From contig JAKJHU010000053.1 of the NCBI GenBank assembly GCA_022316685.1, positions 2,349,636-2,413,635 of the forward strand: DNA of 64,000 bases, read 5' to 3'. Numbering within the stretch: position 1 is the first letter of the stretch; each line of letters begins with the position of its first letter. Shown piece after piece: positions 38,301 to 52,300 of this stretch. Made by a program: the position numbers and the translations under genes. Below the pieces are notes generated by a model that ran no database searches, was not told the origin of the DNA, and saw nothing but the letters and a program-made list of their open reading frames with translations. This stretch comes from Progne subis subis. Its lineage: Eukaryota > Chordata > Aves > Passeriformes > Hirundinidae.

Positions 38301-40594
38301 ATTCTGTCCCAGTGCCACTCATATGTGCATAAATCACACATTCCTAAACTTAAAATTTAATCCAATATGTATTTAATTCCCCGTTAATTCCTAGATTTAA
38401 AAGCAAAAAATGTTTCCCTCATAAGCACACATCAGAGCATTTTCAGTCATCCAGGTCTAAATGCCATCTAGTGGCTCTAAAAATGTCAACTGTGGTTCCA
38501 CAGATACACCTCATCCCGCCTGACATTTTTCCTTCTAACAGCAGGAAATAAGAGAAATTAGGGCAGGAAATTCACCAGAAAGAACTCAGTGTTTTTCAAA
38601 ATCTCATTTTTTGTTAGAGCTTAATGCAGCATTTCCATTACAGCATTTCTTATCCTAGCAATTTCCCAAAGTTAACCAGCAGGATCCTTTGTCTTGGCTT
38701 CCCACTCTCCTGCTCTCTCTGAGAGCAAGATCATTTCAAGCAGTTGATTCCTGCAGCTCACCCTTGCTGGGTTTCACCCAGGTAAAGTTTACCCAAAACC
38801 CAGACGTGTCCCTGCCCTTCCACTAACGCCAGGCTCCAGCACCAGAGCCCTCCACTGCTCCTCCTTTGCCTGGACAGCACAAGGCAGCCACATAAACATC
38901 CGAGTGGTAAGTAAGGAAAAGCACCTCAGTTCTGCAGCCTCACTGTAACCACAGAGGTGCTAAAAGAAAATTCTACATCTCTCATGTAAGAGGAGAGCTT
39001 CTTTGAAGCCTAATTTCTTTTAGCTTTTGTCTCATAAGAATATGATTTATCTCCTCTAAGTAAGCTAATTGTACTTATTAAGCCAGAAATAAATAATGTT
39101 TTACATTTAGTGTCACCTGAAACAGACAAAAACTACTGGAAAAAATACTTTCCATGATTTTTCTTCCCTCCTTTTCCAGCTATATTTCTGTTGTTGATTC
39201 AGAGTCAAGAAGACAAGCTACCTAAGGCTTAGGATGTCCGGGGTAAGACCCAGTCCCACTACAGCATTCATGCACAGCTGTGGGATGTTCAATCTTTTTT
39301 TATCATATAACCTGGGAATAAAGTGCATTTGCCTACTTCACAAGGTCTCAAAAATATGTATATAAAATATGAGTGCTCTTACATACACCCACACTCTTAC
39401 TGGTGGTCTTCTAGTGATAATCACACCTATACAGCCTGGAATCTAGTATTGACTACAAGAAAAAACTCCTTGTCTTTTTAACACAAATCTAGGTGTTTCA
39501 TTTTCCTCTCTGAGCAGGGTGTTTGTCAGACCAGTGCCAGTCCCTAATGTGCTGTGTGGGTTATGGCAAACACCTGGATCAGATAATTCACTGCCATGTT
39601 CACATGGGTGCAGTCCAGCTGCCAGCGGGAAGCTTGAGTGCTGCTTTATATGGGCTGATGCCAGCTCAGAGCTTCAGTCCCAAATCCTGGGAAGCCTGGA
39701 GCTTGCTGAGGCTCATTCCCACCCTGCAAAGTCCCCTTGTCAACCCCTGGTTGCTGCCCATTTGATAACACGACCTGTGGTGCAGGGGAGAGGAGGGAAA
39801 ACCCACCAGCTTGGATGGCATTACATTTAACAAAACACCTGTGTTCCATTACAAAAATGCTGCTTCATTCCAGTGATATACTTCTATTGCTGATTTTAAT
39901 CAAGTATCTTACAGCTCTCAAATGGGAAAGGTGGAGAAAAACTTGTAATGCCTTTTCAGATTGCTTGTTATCTCTCACTTGTAACTAATTACCCCAGTTG
40001 CACTGTTAAAGACTGAGTGGTTTTATGTTTGCTCGCCAAAAAATGACTAAAAAGAAGAAATCAGACAATTAGTCTCTAGCTGTAGTAACTAATTAAGATA
40101 AATATTTTCAGAACAAAGAACTTAACAGAACATCAAGGCACTGACACTGCAAAAATGTCTGAGAAAGTAAGGCATCTATCAGCAAAGCATTTCTTGCCAG
40201 TCAGCGAGTTCCACAATTGCATCCCCACCACACTTCATTCTTGTCCTACTCCAGTGAACATAATTAGTTATTAAAGCTTTTCTAACATGGTGAGAATGTG
40301 AGTAGCTTATTGGACAACAGGAAGACTTAGGGACAAATTCTGATTCTGCAACATTGCAAATGTGTGCACTGGCAACAGATGAGTACTTTTACACAAACAG
40401 CATAATGGGAAGTACCGTAGCAACTTTTGCTACCATTCCTTTTTCCTAATGTCTTATTCAGTATCATCAGCTATGCTTGGCCTGTGCTGGTAATCCACTC
40501 CTCACACCTCCTTGTTCCCTTACTCAAAGGGCTCCTGAGCATCCACCCCAGCTCTTGAACACATTTGCCTTCTGTCAGTGTGAGGAGCAGCCCC

Positions 40595-40640
40595 CAGGCA
40601 GGTACAGGCAGGTACAGGCAGGTACAGGCAGGTACAGGCA
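40595..40640. repeat. 10-bp tandem repeat (ggtacaggca)
   Basis: Four perfect copies of ggtacaggca at 40601-40640, preceded by the partial unit caggca. Such perfection suggests a recent expansion and possible copy-number variation. Confidence 0.95.
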
Positions 40641-43036
40641 GGCTGCCTGGCCCTTGGCTCTCACTGTGCAGCCTGTGTCAGCGACACGGAGCCAGCGTCA
40701 CACAAACCACGGCGGGAACACCTTCCAGGCACCGAGGGGATCCCTCGCCTCTGCACAGAAACCAGTGACATTAACACTCAGTTAGCACTGTAGTCCAAGA
40801 TAAATGAGACAAAATGGTGTGGATGGACAAGCGCACTGCTTTTCAATTCAGCGGCAATACTACTATAAGCACACATTGCAAAATCTTGCCCAGGGTATGA
40901 ATGGAAAGCCCTTATCTTTGACTCTCTCTGTCACTCAGATGACCTTCTCTCTGGCATTTCTGGCATTAAAATAACTATATAAGGAATTCTGATGATGTCA
41001 TCTATTTGGTAGCAGAAAAATAACCTACAGTCTCATGGCTCCAGCCCTCGCTGCACACTTACAACCTCAAAGCAGCCTCAAGGAACAAATGCTTCTGTCG
41101 CTTGCAGCAGTGGACTGCAGTCAACACAACTTCACTCGCCAACAGGTACCCCAATGGAAAAGCAACCAGTGGAAAAGAGCTCACTTACTCCCAGATTAGT
41201 TTGTCTGTCCACGTCTTGTTTTTATTGATTGCAAGAAACTGATATCCTCCAATTGTATGTTTTCCTTGGCAAGAGCTCTGTCACAGATAAATCACCAGAA
41301 GTTTGGACAGAGCTGAATAGAGCTCTCCGAAGCGTATTTTGTGTCTGCTGTGATTTACTTAACCAAGAGACAAGGAGGTGAAAAGAAAGAATTCTCTTCC
41401 TTCACCTTACATCTTCATTTGCTAAACTGCTATTTTATTTCACAAAGAAATGTAGGGTATTCTGACTGACAGCACAGTTCTGCTTTTATGTAAGGTATCA
41501 GATGGCAAACATGAGGTAGCTACATTACACAACCCAGCGTGTGGGTATATGCTCTGTCAAAACTTGCATCAAAACATATGAAACAGTCATGGAAAGTGAG
41601 GTTTTTTCCTCTTAGAAGATGTGATACAAACATAATGAACAGTAGTCACCCTGTAAACTCATTACAAAGCTTTCCATCAAAAGAGGTGGACTTCAAGCTG
41701 TTTGATATTTTAATATTTACACTCAATTATCTCCAGAAATTTATTTAAAACAGCATTATTTTTGCGTTACTTAGGAGCTCTGAGTTCCCTTAGAAACTCC
41801 TACTCATTCTTAATTATAGTGTAAATCAGCATGTTAACATCAAGCGAGCAACCACTAACTAAAGCAGCTGATACAAATGTAGACAAAGTTCGGACAGAAG
41901 CAGTGGCAAAATGCCCAGAAAGTTCCAAGCCCCCTCTGAACTGCTCAGTCAACGTGGAGAGACAGAAAGAGACCTTTCAAAAGAGATGCACTGGGTAACA
42001 GCAGTTACTGCCAATAAATTTTATATAAATATTACAAAAGTAGTAAAGAGCCCATGCATCAGTACACAGACATGTCACAGATAAGAACTGTGGCTTTTTA
42101 AAATGTCAGGAGTGAAAATGTACAACAGCCGATAAAATGTCACTCAAGTCATTACATGCTACCAGTGAAGTAAATCATTTATAAAAGAAACAATGGCTGA
42201 ACTAACTCTGCCAAACCAGGAGCACCTATTTCCTCTGCTGTGTTACTGGGTTGATAAAGACATGACGTAATAAAAGAAAATGTATGAAATACAGAACTAC
42301 AAAGGCCAATGTACAGTGATTCACTCTGCTGTGCTATGATATGAGCAAAATTAAAGCTAATCCTTTCTTCTGAAGGAAATGTCACAGATTTCTGTGCATT
42401 TGGTAAATTAATATTTATAAGAAGCACAGACAGTTTAGTGTTTTTAATACAAGACTAAGATTTCCTCCTGAACATCAAACAGAGAAGTTGCATTCAAACA
42501 GCAGTTTCTTGATTGCAACAAACCTAAATGATAGTATTTCCAAAATTTGTTTTCCATCATGTCATTCCGATTAACAACTGTGTACAACTGGGACATTTGC
42601 AAAATCCACCAAGTAGCCATGAATTATACATTCCTACCCCTTTAAAGTTAACACATTATAATCTTCTTATCAAGAGCCTGCTGACAGCTGCTAGTACTAT
42701 GTTCCTATTAATTCTCATTACAAACAGACATCTAGGAATGGAAAAACAAGGTATACACAGTCTAATACCACACTGCTGCAGATATATATGTAATAAGTGA
42801 GACTACCAACAGCATTGTTTCAAGAACTTACATAACAATAAAACTATAACTGAATACCTTTTATTGAAAAATGTAATTTAAAATTTTACAGCCTACTATG
42901 CGTAAGAATTCATCACACCCAATTAAATTAAAATGCAGCAGTTGATCACTTTTTATGAAAATTTTGAAAGGAATTTTGTTATATTACATGCTAATATGGA
43001 GTTTCATTTAATTTAGATGATGAATTATCTAATATT

Positions 43037-43082
43037 GTTTTCTAGTATACCAAGCTAGTATACTAAGTTTTCTAGTATACCA
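43037..43082. repeat. 16-bp direct repeat at 30-bp spacing
   Basis: gttttctagtatacca occurs at 43037-43052 and again at 43067-43082. The palindrome TAGTATACTA (43056-43065) lies between the two copies. Confidence 0.95.
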
Positions 43083-43085
43083 GTA

Positions 43086-43116
43086 TCAATTTAGATACCA
43101 AGGTTATCTAAATTGA
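43086..43116. repeat. Perfect inverted repeat (12-bp arms, 7-base loop)
   Basis: tcaatttagata at 43086-43097 is the exact reverse complement of tatctaaattga at 43105-43116, with ccaaggt between them. A 16-base direct repeat and a TAGTATACTA palindrome lie immediately to the left. Confidence 0.95.
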
Positions 43117-46100
43117 ACCTGATAGCATTCATGGGGTAACCAAAGTCACGTTTTACATGTTACAGAAAGAGGATAAATCTCTTCATTTAAATGGGAGGCA
43201 AAGGTGATCCTCTAAAATTCTATAATGAAATTTAATTTTGGAAAAAGAAGGATAAAAAAATTAATCCTCGTTTTAGTAATAATACATTAGTGCTAATAAA
43301 GTTCACAACAACTGTGGGAAACTGGTTGCAGATGTTTGTATTCTCCAGGGTAGAAATTCCTCTCTCAAGCAAGCCAGACCCAGTCCTGTAACCACAGTTA
43401 AGAGAGCAGATTTCCCAAGGCAAGCTGGAATTTTTAGAAGAATCCTTGTTCACAGTTTTAATTCAAAAAGGAAAGCCATAATTTGCAATCCATATCCTCC
43501 TGTACTCCTCCAGCAGAGATTAGCTGGTGCAACACAGCAGAGCACTGTCCCAGTTTGGCTGGGATGGCAATAACCAGCAGCACCGTCAGATGCTCCTGTG
43601 CTGCTCTGACAATGTTTTCTGGCGTGTTCACTGACTGCCGTGCCCAACAGCTCCTGCCCTGGCAATTACACTGCCAAGGGTTCCACTCGGAACAAAAGCA
43701 GCTGCCAGATGTTTTGTCAAGCTAGAAAATCTCTTACTGAAAATATGTACTTGAAAAACGTCCAGTTCTTTCTTTGCCCAAACAGAAGGAGAAAATCAGC
43801 CTGAGTGAAAGCTTAACTAACAATATTTTGTGAATAAAATTATAGGGTAGCCTAGCTTAAGATGTTTTCCTGATAATTTGCATTGCTGCAGATAAATCTG
43901 AATACTCTTAATAGTCTAAGCTGACCACTAGAACACTTCAAGCAGTTACTCCTAGACCAGCACCTAATCCTGTAACTGGCACAAGACTACCACAGACAGA
44001 TGACTATCACATGCTAATAAAGGTAAAACAAAGGAACAAAAAAATACAGGTAAGATTGGAAAAATCGCAAGAGAATGACAATTTGCTGAAGGTCAAGAGC
44101 TGTGAGTGAGAAATCGATTGCTTAACACCTAAGTGACGCCTTCCTCTTGTCCTTAAAAAAGACACAACTGAATGAGGCCTCAGCCACATCTCTTGCAGTT
44201 CTTCATATGAAGAAGGAATTGAATTTTTTTTTAAAACAAGAGCTTAAAAAAGTAGCCTGAAGCAAGGGGAGCCCTGTAGCAAACCTGCAGAATCCATAGC
44301 ACTCTTCTGGGTGGCAAGAGCCGCACATATCTTCCAGAAAATTGGCAAGGTGGATGTATGTGTATGCAGGCAAACTTAAAGAACGTTCCCAAATTTATAA
44401 AATACATATGAACAGCTAAGAAACCAAATGGTACAAGCAGTCAGATCATTTCAGATGTGCTCGCATTCTTTAAACTTTATGTTCCACAGAAGCACTGATT
44501 TGACTAATGAGGTTTTCGCAGCAGAAGTTGCAAGGATGCAAAATCTGTACCTGGATGACAGCGAAAGAGCACAGCACGTCTGTCTGACTCACACAACAAT
44601 TATGTATATTCTATTAATTGCATAACCATGTTTCCATTTGTCTTTGTTTAAAAATAATTTAATAAGTTCTGTTTATTAATGATGAACTGAAGGGAGAAGT
44701 TCACATGAAGACAAAAAGTAGGGCTTCTATTCAGTCACGCACAAGATCAGTGTGACATTAGCACAGATTACGATCCCTAATATAAATTGCTTCAATAAAG
44801 CAAAGGGGAAATTAAAGGTGAATTACTGTAGTAATCTAAACTGAAAAACAATTGCCAAGGAAGGATATAAATAGCATCCAAAATCACTGCTCTAAGAATG
44901 TAAAACAGATGGGTATGAAGAATATCTAGGGATAGAAGAAATCAATCATTTGCAGTTGATATAGATGAGAGCTCAGTAACCTTTCCCGGCCGACTGGGAA
45001 TTCACACAAAAAGCAGGGATAGCTTAATGAAGAAGGAAACACGAAGAATATTTCTATTCCAAATTCCAGAACTCTTACAAGCTTCATGTTTCATTCTAAT
45101 GCATTCAGGGTACTGGGCAGTCATTGCACTCAGGCTACTTAAAGACAGACCAACTTATTCAAACACTAAGCCACAGGTCTCTCAATTCCCAGGACAAACA
45201 AGAGCAGCTCAAACATGCACTGTTAAGTTTCCAGAAATATGTGTTCCCACACTCGCATAAAATTTCTGTATCTATAATCTTACATTAATTGAAGCACGGT
45301 AAATATATGCATTTATTGACAGTTTGTTTCTTAGTGCCTTCAGTGCATACGCTTAACGATCGGAGAATTGTAACAGTTTGTTGGGTTTAATCTGGTCTTT
45401 AAACACTGAAAGAGTTCAGCCTCTTCTTTTAAGAGGATTAAAACATGAAAGCAGAAGGAATTTGGTTATCCAGGCACTTCTGAAGCAAAATTATTTGCTT
45501 TGCCACACTGTTTCCTTTTTTATGGTGACTTCTCTCATCTTTTTCATGTATTAGTGTAGCTCTTCTGATACAGAAAATTTATTACAAATCTACTGTAAAG
45601 AAATTGAATCAATTATTTAAACCTGTATTAAAAAAATAAACTTGTTTTTTATTTATCTTTAAGGCCAATTAAGGGGATTACACGAAAACATATTCTTAAA
45701 ACTCTAACATCTTGCTAATTTCAAGCAACTTGTTTTTCTATGAAATATTGGGAGGATGTGCTACAGAAAACCTAACTAAGAAAGAGTGCTGGGATTCTGA
45801 GACAGACAAGCCAGTATTTAAAACAGAAAGAATATAGCAACAGTGAGGCAGTACACTCAGATCACTAGAAATCTGGCAATTACAATAAACTGCCTAATCT
45901 ATTTCAGTGACAGCTCGACCTCAGAGTCCCAAATCCTGCATTTTTCTACCAATGGAGACACAAACAGGAGAGCAGAGGTTTTTGAAAGGCCAAGTTAAGC
46001 AGTGTAGCACTGAGGATTCAAAGAGCACACTCTAGAGAGATGTGCACCGTGAGCAGAACAGCAGTGCCACGTGTGACCTGGCACTGGCAGCGTGTGCCAA

Positions 46101-49100
46101 GGTGTGACCCTGCAGAAGAGCCCCAGCTCCTGTCAGGACAGCCTCCATCACTGTGTTCATCCCCCTCGCTGCCCGTGCTTCATGTGGCTGCTGTGGGAAC
46201 TCGCCAGGACAAAACTCTGAATGTATGGAATAGCAATGGACTAATTCGTATTAATTTATAATTCTGATATGATTTAGTGGCTGCAGACAACTGTCTCTGC
46301 GGCTAGACAGAGGGAAAACAAAAAGGAAAAAAACACATGCCAGCAAAGAAACAAGGAAAATAAGGTGAACAGTGAAGAAAGCACACACTGAGTCAGTCCT
46401 ACGGAGCCACTGCTGGCCAGGAAAGGGAACAAGTAATTACTAGTAGAGAAATAAACAGGAAAACAATTCTTATACAGATGCTCCATGCCACAGTTCCTGC
46501 TCTTCACGTTGATAGGATTAATACACATTCCTGGTAAGATCAGTGAGTGTGGAACGGCATTGCTTTTAAAATTTATGTATTTCTCAGTCCAGATCTGATA
46601 CACCTGTTGAATCAGTTTTTCAGTACCATATAACCTTTCCCCTTTTGCTCACAAAAAACCACAGAAATGGAAGGTCAGAGGTCAGAGAATTACCAGCGCC
46701 GTAGCACTGGGAGGCATGGATGCACAGTGCCACACTGGCATCTCTCTGGGCTCAGATGTAGTTGAGATCTCAAACCCTGCAGAACCTTCCAGCTGAGCAC
46801 TCTGCTCACTGCAGCTCAGGCTCAGGGAGTGGAGCGGCACAACAGGGACTAACACAGCATGAGAAACCACAAAGCAGTAAAAAGCTGACAGATGTAATTT
46901 TAGTTTTGCCAGCCTGGACAGTGTCCTCGCAGCAAGCACTGAGTGCGATGAAACTGTTGAACAGGACTGACCGCCAAAACCACAGAGACAGTAGCTCCAT
47001 CACACAAGTCCTTTTTGCACCTTAAATATTTAAAATGTGCGGATTTAAGAGACAGAATCTGGCTGCACATCTGTTCTTTTAATCTGAAAGGCTGCTGCTG
47101 GATGGGAGCAGCCAAGCAACTGCAGATCCTGCAGTCCCAACACTCACGTGGGGCCGTGCTGGCTCCAGCACCTCGGGGCTGGGGCACACCACCGATGCTC
47201 AGCTGCCAAACTTCTCCCCTCTTGTTTTATTATTCCTCTTGAATGATTCAGCCACGTCTCTCATTTCTGTGGCACCAAAAATGCAGCCAAGGATTGATGA
47301 TGCCAAAAATACTGGCCTCAAAACCCCCTCAGTTTGACTAGTTATTAGAGAAGGGAAATATATTTTGTACAAGCACCTTGGAAACGAGCAAGATATTTTG
47401 ATTTTAAATCACAACAGTGTCGTAGGCATTAGGTACTTCTCAGATCTCAGCACGTACAGAAATGAAACAGATCCTATGAATACAGTATCAGATATAGTGA
47501 CACCGTATCAGACTCGCAAAACTGCACAAAAAAATCTACTTGTCTGAGACTTGCTAGAAAAATTGCAATGAACTAATAAATAATGATGTACTTTATATCA
47601 AAAAAATGTAATCACCCTGAGCAGTCTGAACAAAAAAGCTTCTATATATTAAGCTACTCATATAATGCTATTAAGTCTCCATGATAATATAAAATAAGCT
47701 GCTATCCAGGACTCTAAGTCCTACTGTTCTTGTCCCCTAGAAAGGAAAACGGACTTTTCCATGTGTCCAGGACCATTCACTTAAAGAGAACATGAAGCAA
47801 ATACTCTTTCACTGAAACACTGTTAACCTAGTTTGATTAACAATACCAGAGTTTTAATAACATAAAGTGAATTTTATGATTTTAAATAGGACCTTTTTCA
47901 TCCACCAAAGTGCCCATAAATTTTTGTAAATTTTGGTAAAGCCATTAGCATGTATTTTCCTAGAGTTGGTATATGCATAACCTTATTATTAAAAACTCTA
48001 GCAAGCTCTCTCACTGTTAACCACACTCAGTCCTACATGAAGGCAACAGGAAATTAGATTGTGGAAGAACTAGGTAATTTCACTCTAGATGTTAATTAAA
48101 AGAAATCACTAAACCCACAGAAGTTTAAATCAGTAAGAGAATAAAAGTCCACATTTAGGTGAGATCTAAATCCAAGGCTAAGGCCACAATAAATCTTAAC
48201 ATTACTGAGACCTACAAACCACAGCCCCTTTGCTGCTGAAGGTCACAATCCAGCATTCTTTCAATGAAAAGTTGTTTAGGAATATGACTGAGCTTTCATT
48301 AGGTCTCGGAGATTTACAGTTCTGACGGGCAGATTTTAATTGTATGTGTGTCAATCATAAACCCATCCAATTGTCATGGAAACACACAACCATCAGGAGT
48401 CGAATGATTAACTTGGCAGCTGAAACAAAAGTTTCATTGCTGCAATTGACTGAAACTCTCTGGTTTGCATATATTAAACTGAATGGAATTACAGTAATGG
48501 CCGCGCTGCTGGACACAGTGCTCTGTCAAGACTTTCAACGGATTTGGTACTTAAATTCTTTGTAGAAAACATTCATTATTCTGATTGTATTTAAACTAGA
48601 GATATCAGGAGAACGCTTGGTCCTTAATATCTGTAATGGCATAATCAGGCAAAAGGAAATTATTTAGACTGACTGTGAGCTCAGTTTCAGGAGCTGGCTG
48701 TTGAAATGAGTAGATCTAATTAATTATACTAATTTACATGCATATGTAACCTGGATACAATAGAGACACCACAAACAGAGAACTCTGGCATTTCTTTTTA
48801 CATCTTCATTTCTCAGCTGCACCCAACTCCACACTTGTAAAACACTAAGAAGAGGACTTTGAAGAATGTGCAGTAACATTTAGACATGTCCAAAGGGTGG
48901 CATTTGCCCCTCTCCCAGAATGTTAAGGAAAGGAGAAAGAAAACTGTATCATAGAGAAACCTTTGGCAGGGCCAGACAGCATCTCCACATTCCAGCTTTA
49001 TCGGACTGAACGCAGGAGTTACATCAGCCGCTTTTAATCCCTTTCTGAAATCAGTCAGCCACACCAGAAGCAAAACAACCAAGTGAGCGGACATCTTGTA

Positions 49101-49225
49101 ACATTCCAAACTGACAATTCCGAAAATTAACTCACAGTCCTCTGCATAACCTGCATTGGCTACTGTCAGCCAAGTCAACTCTGAAGTTTCAAATCCCTAA
49201 GAAAACTCAAAATACTGTCTGATGT

Positions 49226-49263
49226 TAAAAAAAACAAACAAACAAAAAAAAAAAAAAAAAAAA

Positions 49264-49308
<45 letters not shown>

Positions 49309-49327
49309 AAAAAAAACAAAAAAAAAA
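49226..49327. repeat. A-rich tract of about 102 bases
   Basis: Almost pure A with scattered single C (aaac units at the left, aaaaaac near the right). The minus-strand ARVCF pre-mRNA, if it spans here, would carry a long U tract. No retroelement body is evident, and the assembled length is likely unreliable. Confidence 0.95.
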
Positions 49328-52300
49328 GCCCCACACAACGTTAAAAATGCAGAAAGTAGAACAAATTTTATCATTCCATTCATAAGTAACTTAATCAACA
49401 CCATAATGAAAGTATTTTATATTTATAGAGAATATTCTACATTTATAGAGATTTTCAACTTGAAACTTGAATGTATTTTCCAAGGGAAGTAACGTTAGCA
49501 CCAGTAATTGCTACCGGAGACACACCATGATGTATCCAAGGAAAATGCACAGCAAAACCTGGGATTAAAAGGAATTTTTTACTTTCATAACCCTATTCCA
49601 ATTCTTTGATCACGATGCTGACTCCTGAGAATGGGGAAGCTCAAAAGGAACCAAAAAATTCCATTTATCCAAACCTGCAGATAACAGTACACATTTCCAC
49701 ATGCAGTTATGATTTCCTGCACACAAGAACTGGTGTGTTCAAACATCTTCTGAAATAACTTTCAGAGTACCTGTGAAAATTTCCTAACTTTAGTGCTCAT
49801 TAGCTGTAGTCTGGGTGCATTTGAGTGCCCAGAGCCTGCAGTGGCGCCTGAGCAGCCAAGCTGCAGCTGGAGGTTTTAACTTCTACATTTCCATCATAAC
49901 TATGGCAGATCAACACACAGGTTCACACACATTAATGGGCACACTCCAAATACAAGAGTGCTGCTGAAATCTTACATCATCTTATGAGAGGAAGAGATTT
50001 TCTTCATGTAGTTTCTACGTACCTTTAAACTCAAGTGTTTCACTTCACTGTACAAAGTACTCTTTTTAATTTATAGAAACTCCAATGATTTTTTCTTATT
50101 ACAGAAATGAAAAAGATCAGGTCAGAGCATTTGCTGTAAAATTAGGCACCTTGAATTAGCTATAAAAGACTTAGACTGCAGGAAGTCCTCAGGCTTACTC
50201 TGGGAAACCGGGAGTAAAAGAAAAGGATGAAGAATTTAGTTAATGGAAAAATCTAACACAGACACATGTAACTACATTAACTACTTTATCCAGGACAGAA
50301 ACAGGGATGGATAGGATTGTGGGCATTGGTTTGGGATGGGTAAGTAGTGTTCCTCCAGCTTCTTTTGGTTTGAGGTTTGGCTGCGTTTTTTTAAATGGTG
50401 TCAGCTCAGTTTCCTTCCTACCTTGGAAACACAGGGAGGCAATAGTAGGGCAACTGGGTGAACAAGAGTCTGCTGTGCTGCTCCCTGCAAGGCAGGCACA
50501 TTACTTCCCATCTGCGAGGGGCCACCAGCCCTTCATGCCACAACCTAGAGAAAGTCTCAAAAGGAATGACCCCTTCCATGTGTGCGTGTGTCCACTGTGC
50601 CCACAAGGGTTGGATGGGAACAGCAGCAGTGATGGACAATTACCCATGTCCATCAACAATGCAGTTACTAACGGAGTATCAGATACAGCCCAATTTGGGA
50701 GAACGCTGCAGGAAAAGAAAAGCAACCAAGACTGTCAAGCTGTATTTTGAAAACCACTGCTAAACAGAAAAAATGAAACCAATTTCAGGGGTACAGAAAT
50801 ACTTTTTCAGGTTTTAGAGAAAAATATCCCCAAGTGAATATTTGTTCGTGTTATGCTTCCATTTCATTAAAGACTTAGCAATTACATCAAATTACATAAT
50901 CTGGGTGCTGTGCTCATCTCAAATTGTATCTAGTATCTAGTTACCCAGTCATAGCCCTGAAATTTTATTCCCTTGCCACAGCTCTAAGTTCTTACGTTTA
51001 TTGTGAAATTGCATAACCTTCACATTATTCTTTCTCAGTGTTAAACTGCTCTTCTGAGTCCAATCAGGAAAAATCAGATCATTTAAAAAAATCTTCTTTA
51101 ACCAGAAACACATGAACAAAGGTAAAAATGTCACTTTACGTGCTGTGTTTTCAATTCAGATTATTATAACAATTTATTCAGGATCACTCACCATCAGCTG
51201 CTCCTGGACTTAAACTTCTCCCTTTACTAACACACAAACTGCCCAGGACAACAGGTACTAGGGAAGATTCTTGTTACACAGAGAACTATTCCCCCTTGTA
51301 CATCAAATTCATAAATAAATGTATAGGCTGTGTCAAAATTTCCTTTGAAGAACAAAGCTGTGACAGCTAAGATGTTCTATTAAATACTGAAGAAGGAATG
51401 GATGCAGCACTGTACCCTGTACTCACACCATTAGCCCCTATGCAGCTGGGAGAACTGGCCATGAGCGCTACACTGCCCTGAAGGCACGGTTTGGGGGGTG
51501 TGAAATTTCATGCCACAATATCTAAAAATATGCAGAAGCTGGAACAAATTCAACATCAGCACAAGTCTACTGAAGTAGACTGGCCTTAAATATTTCAGCT
51601 ATTCCAGGACCGTGGACTCCTACCCCTAACAGTGCCGAGGAAAAGCACGGAGATGAACTTAGGGTAGTGCTTTGCAGGGTAGAGTTACAACCAGAAGGAA
51701 TGTGGGCTGCCATCCTGGATAAGGAATCCAGGTGCTCTAATACAGCAGGAGCGCCCACAGTACAGCATGAGTAGCACAGAACTGCACAGGAAGAGTTCTC
51801 TGAACTCCTTGTAACATGGTGCAGAGTGGTTTGCTCTTAGATCTCTGAACCTGGAATCTTTCAGTCAAGAGATCTCTTTCTCCTACATTTTACTGAGAGG
51901 TAATCTAAAATTACTTTTTAATTTTGGTTATTTTTTAATAGCTAAGACACTCATATTTACAGTAGTTTGGACTTCTGCTGGGTCTCCTAAAGCGGTCTGT
52001 TTTGTCTGCAATCAACTTCTGATATTCTGGGTGGTCTTCAGGACAATGGGGGCAATTGGTGCACTGCACCTGTTTTTTCAAGACATGTAATAATTTATGT
52101 CCATCTTCAGTATTGTTCAAGATACAGTGGTCCAAAAATGTAAAAACTGTGTTTGAGAACTTCTGTTCCATTTCTGCTTGTCATTTAAAACTTTCCTTGC
52201 TATTTATTCTGACTCTAAAATGTGGGTACTTGAGAAATTTCATGCAACAGTCCTTGCAAAATCTGGTTTGATAGACAGTACTTTGAAGATAAAACCTACC

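Larger units (their letters stand above)
35365..49225 (-). other. Presumed ARVCF 5' intron, middle part
   Basis: AT-rich non-coding sequence. It holds a 14-base direct repeat (atgcaatccaagtt at 35495 and 35532), a 10-bp tandem repeat at 40601, a hairpin and palindrome cluster at 43037-43116, and a block at 48.33-48.56 kb dense in homeodomain-like motifs. The longest frames, such as 160 codons at 36014-36496, look like chance. No exon, RNA gene or transposon was recognised. Confidence 0.55.

Noticed and set aside
51935..52171. 78-codon minus-strand frame with CxxCxxC and a DHPEYQKLIADKTDRF stretch
   Set aside because: It looks protein-like at first sight, but a stop lies just upstream of its ATG, no convincing exon boundaries were seen and I could not assign it to a family. 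A translated database search returning a significant hit would revive it as an exon or pseudogene.
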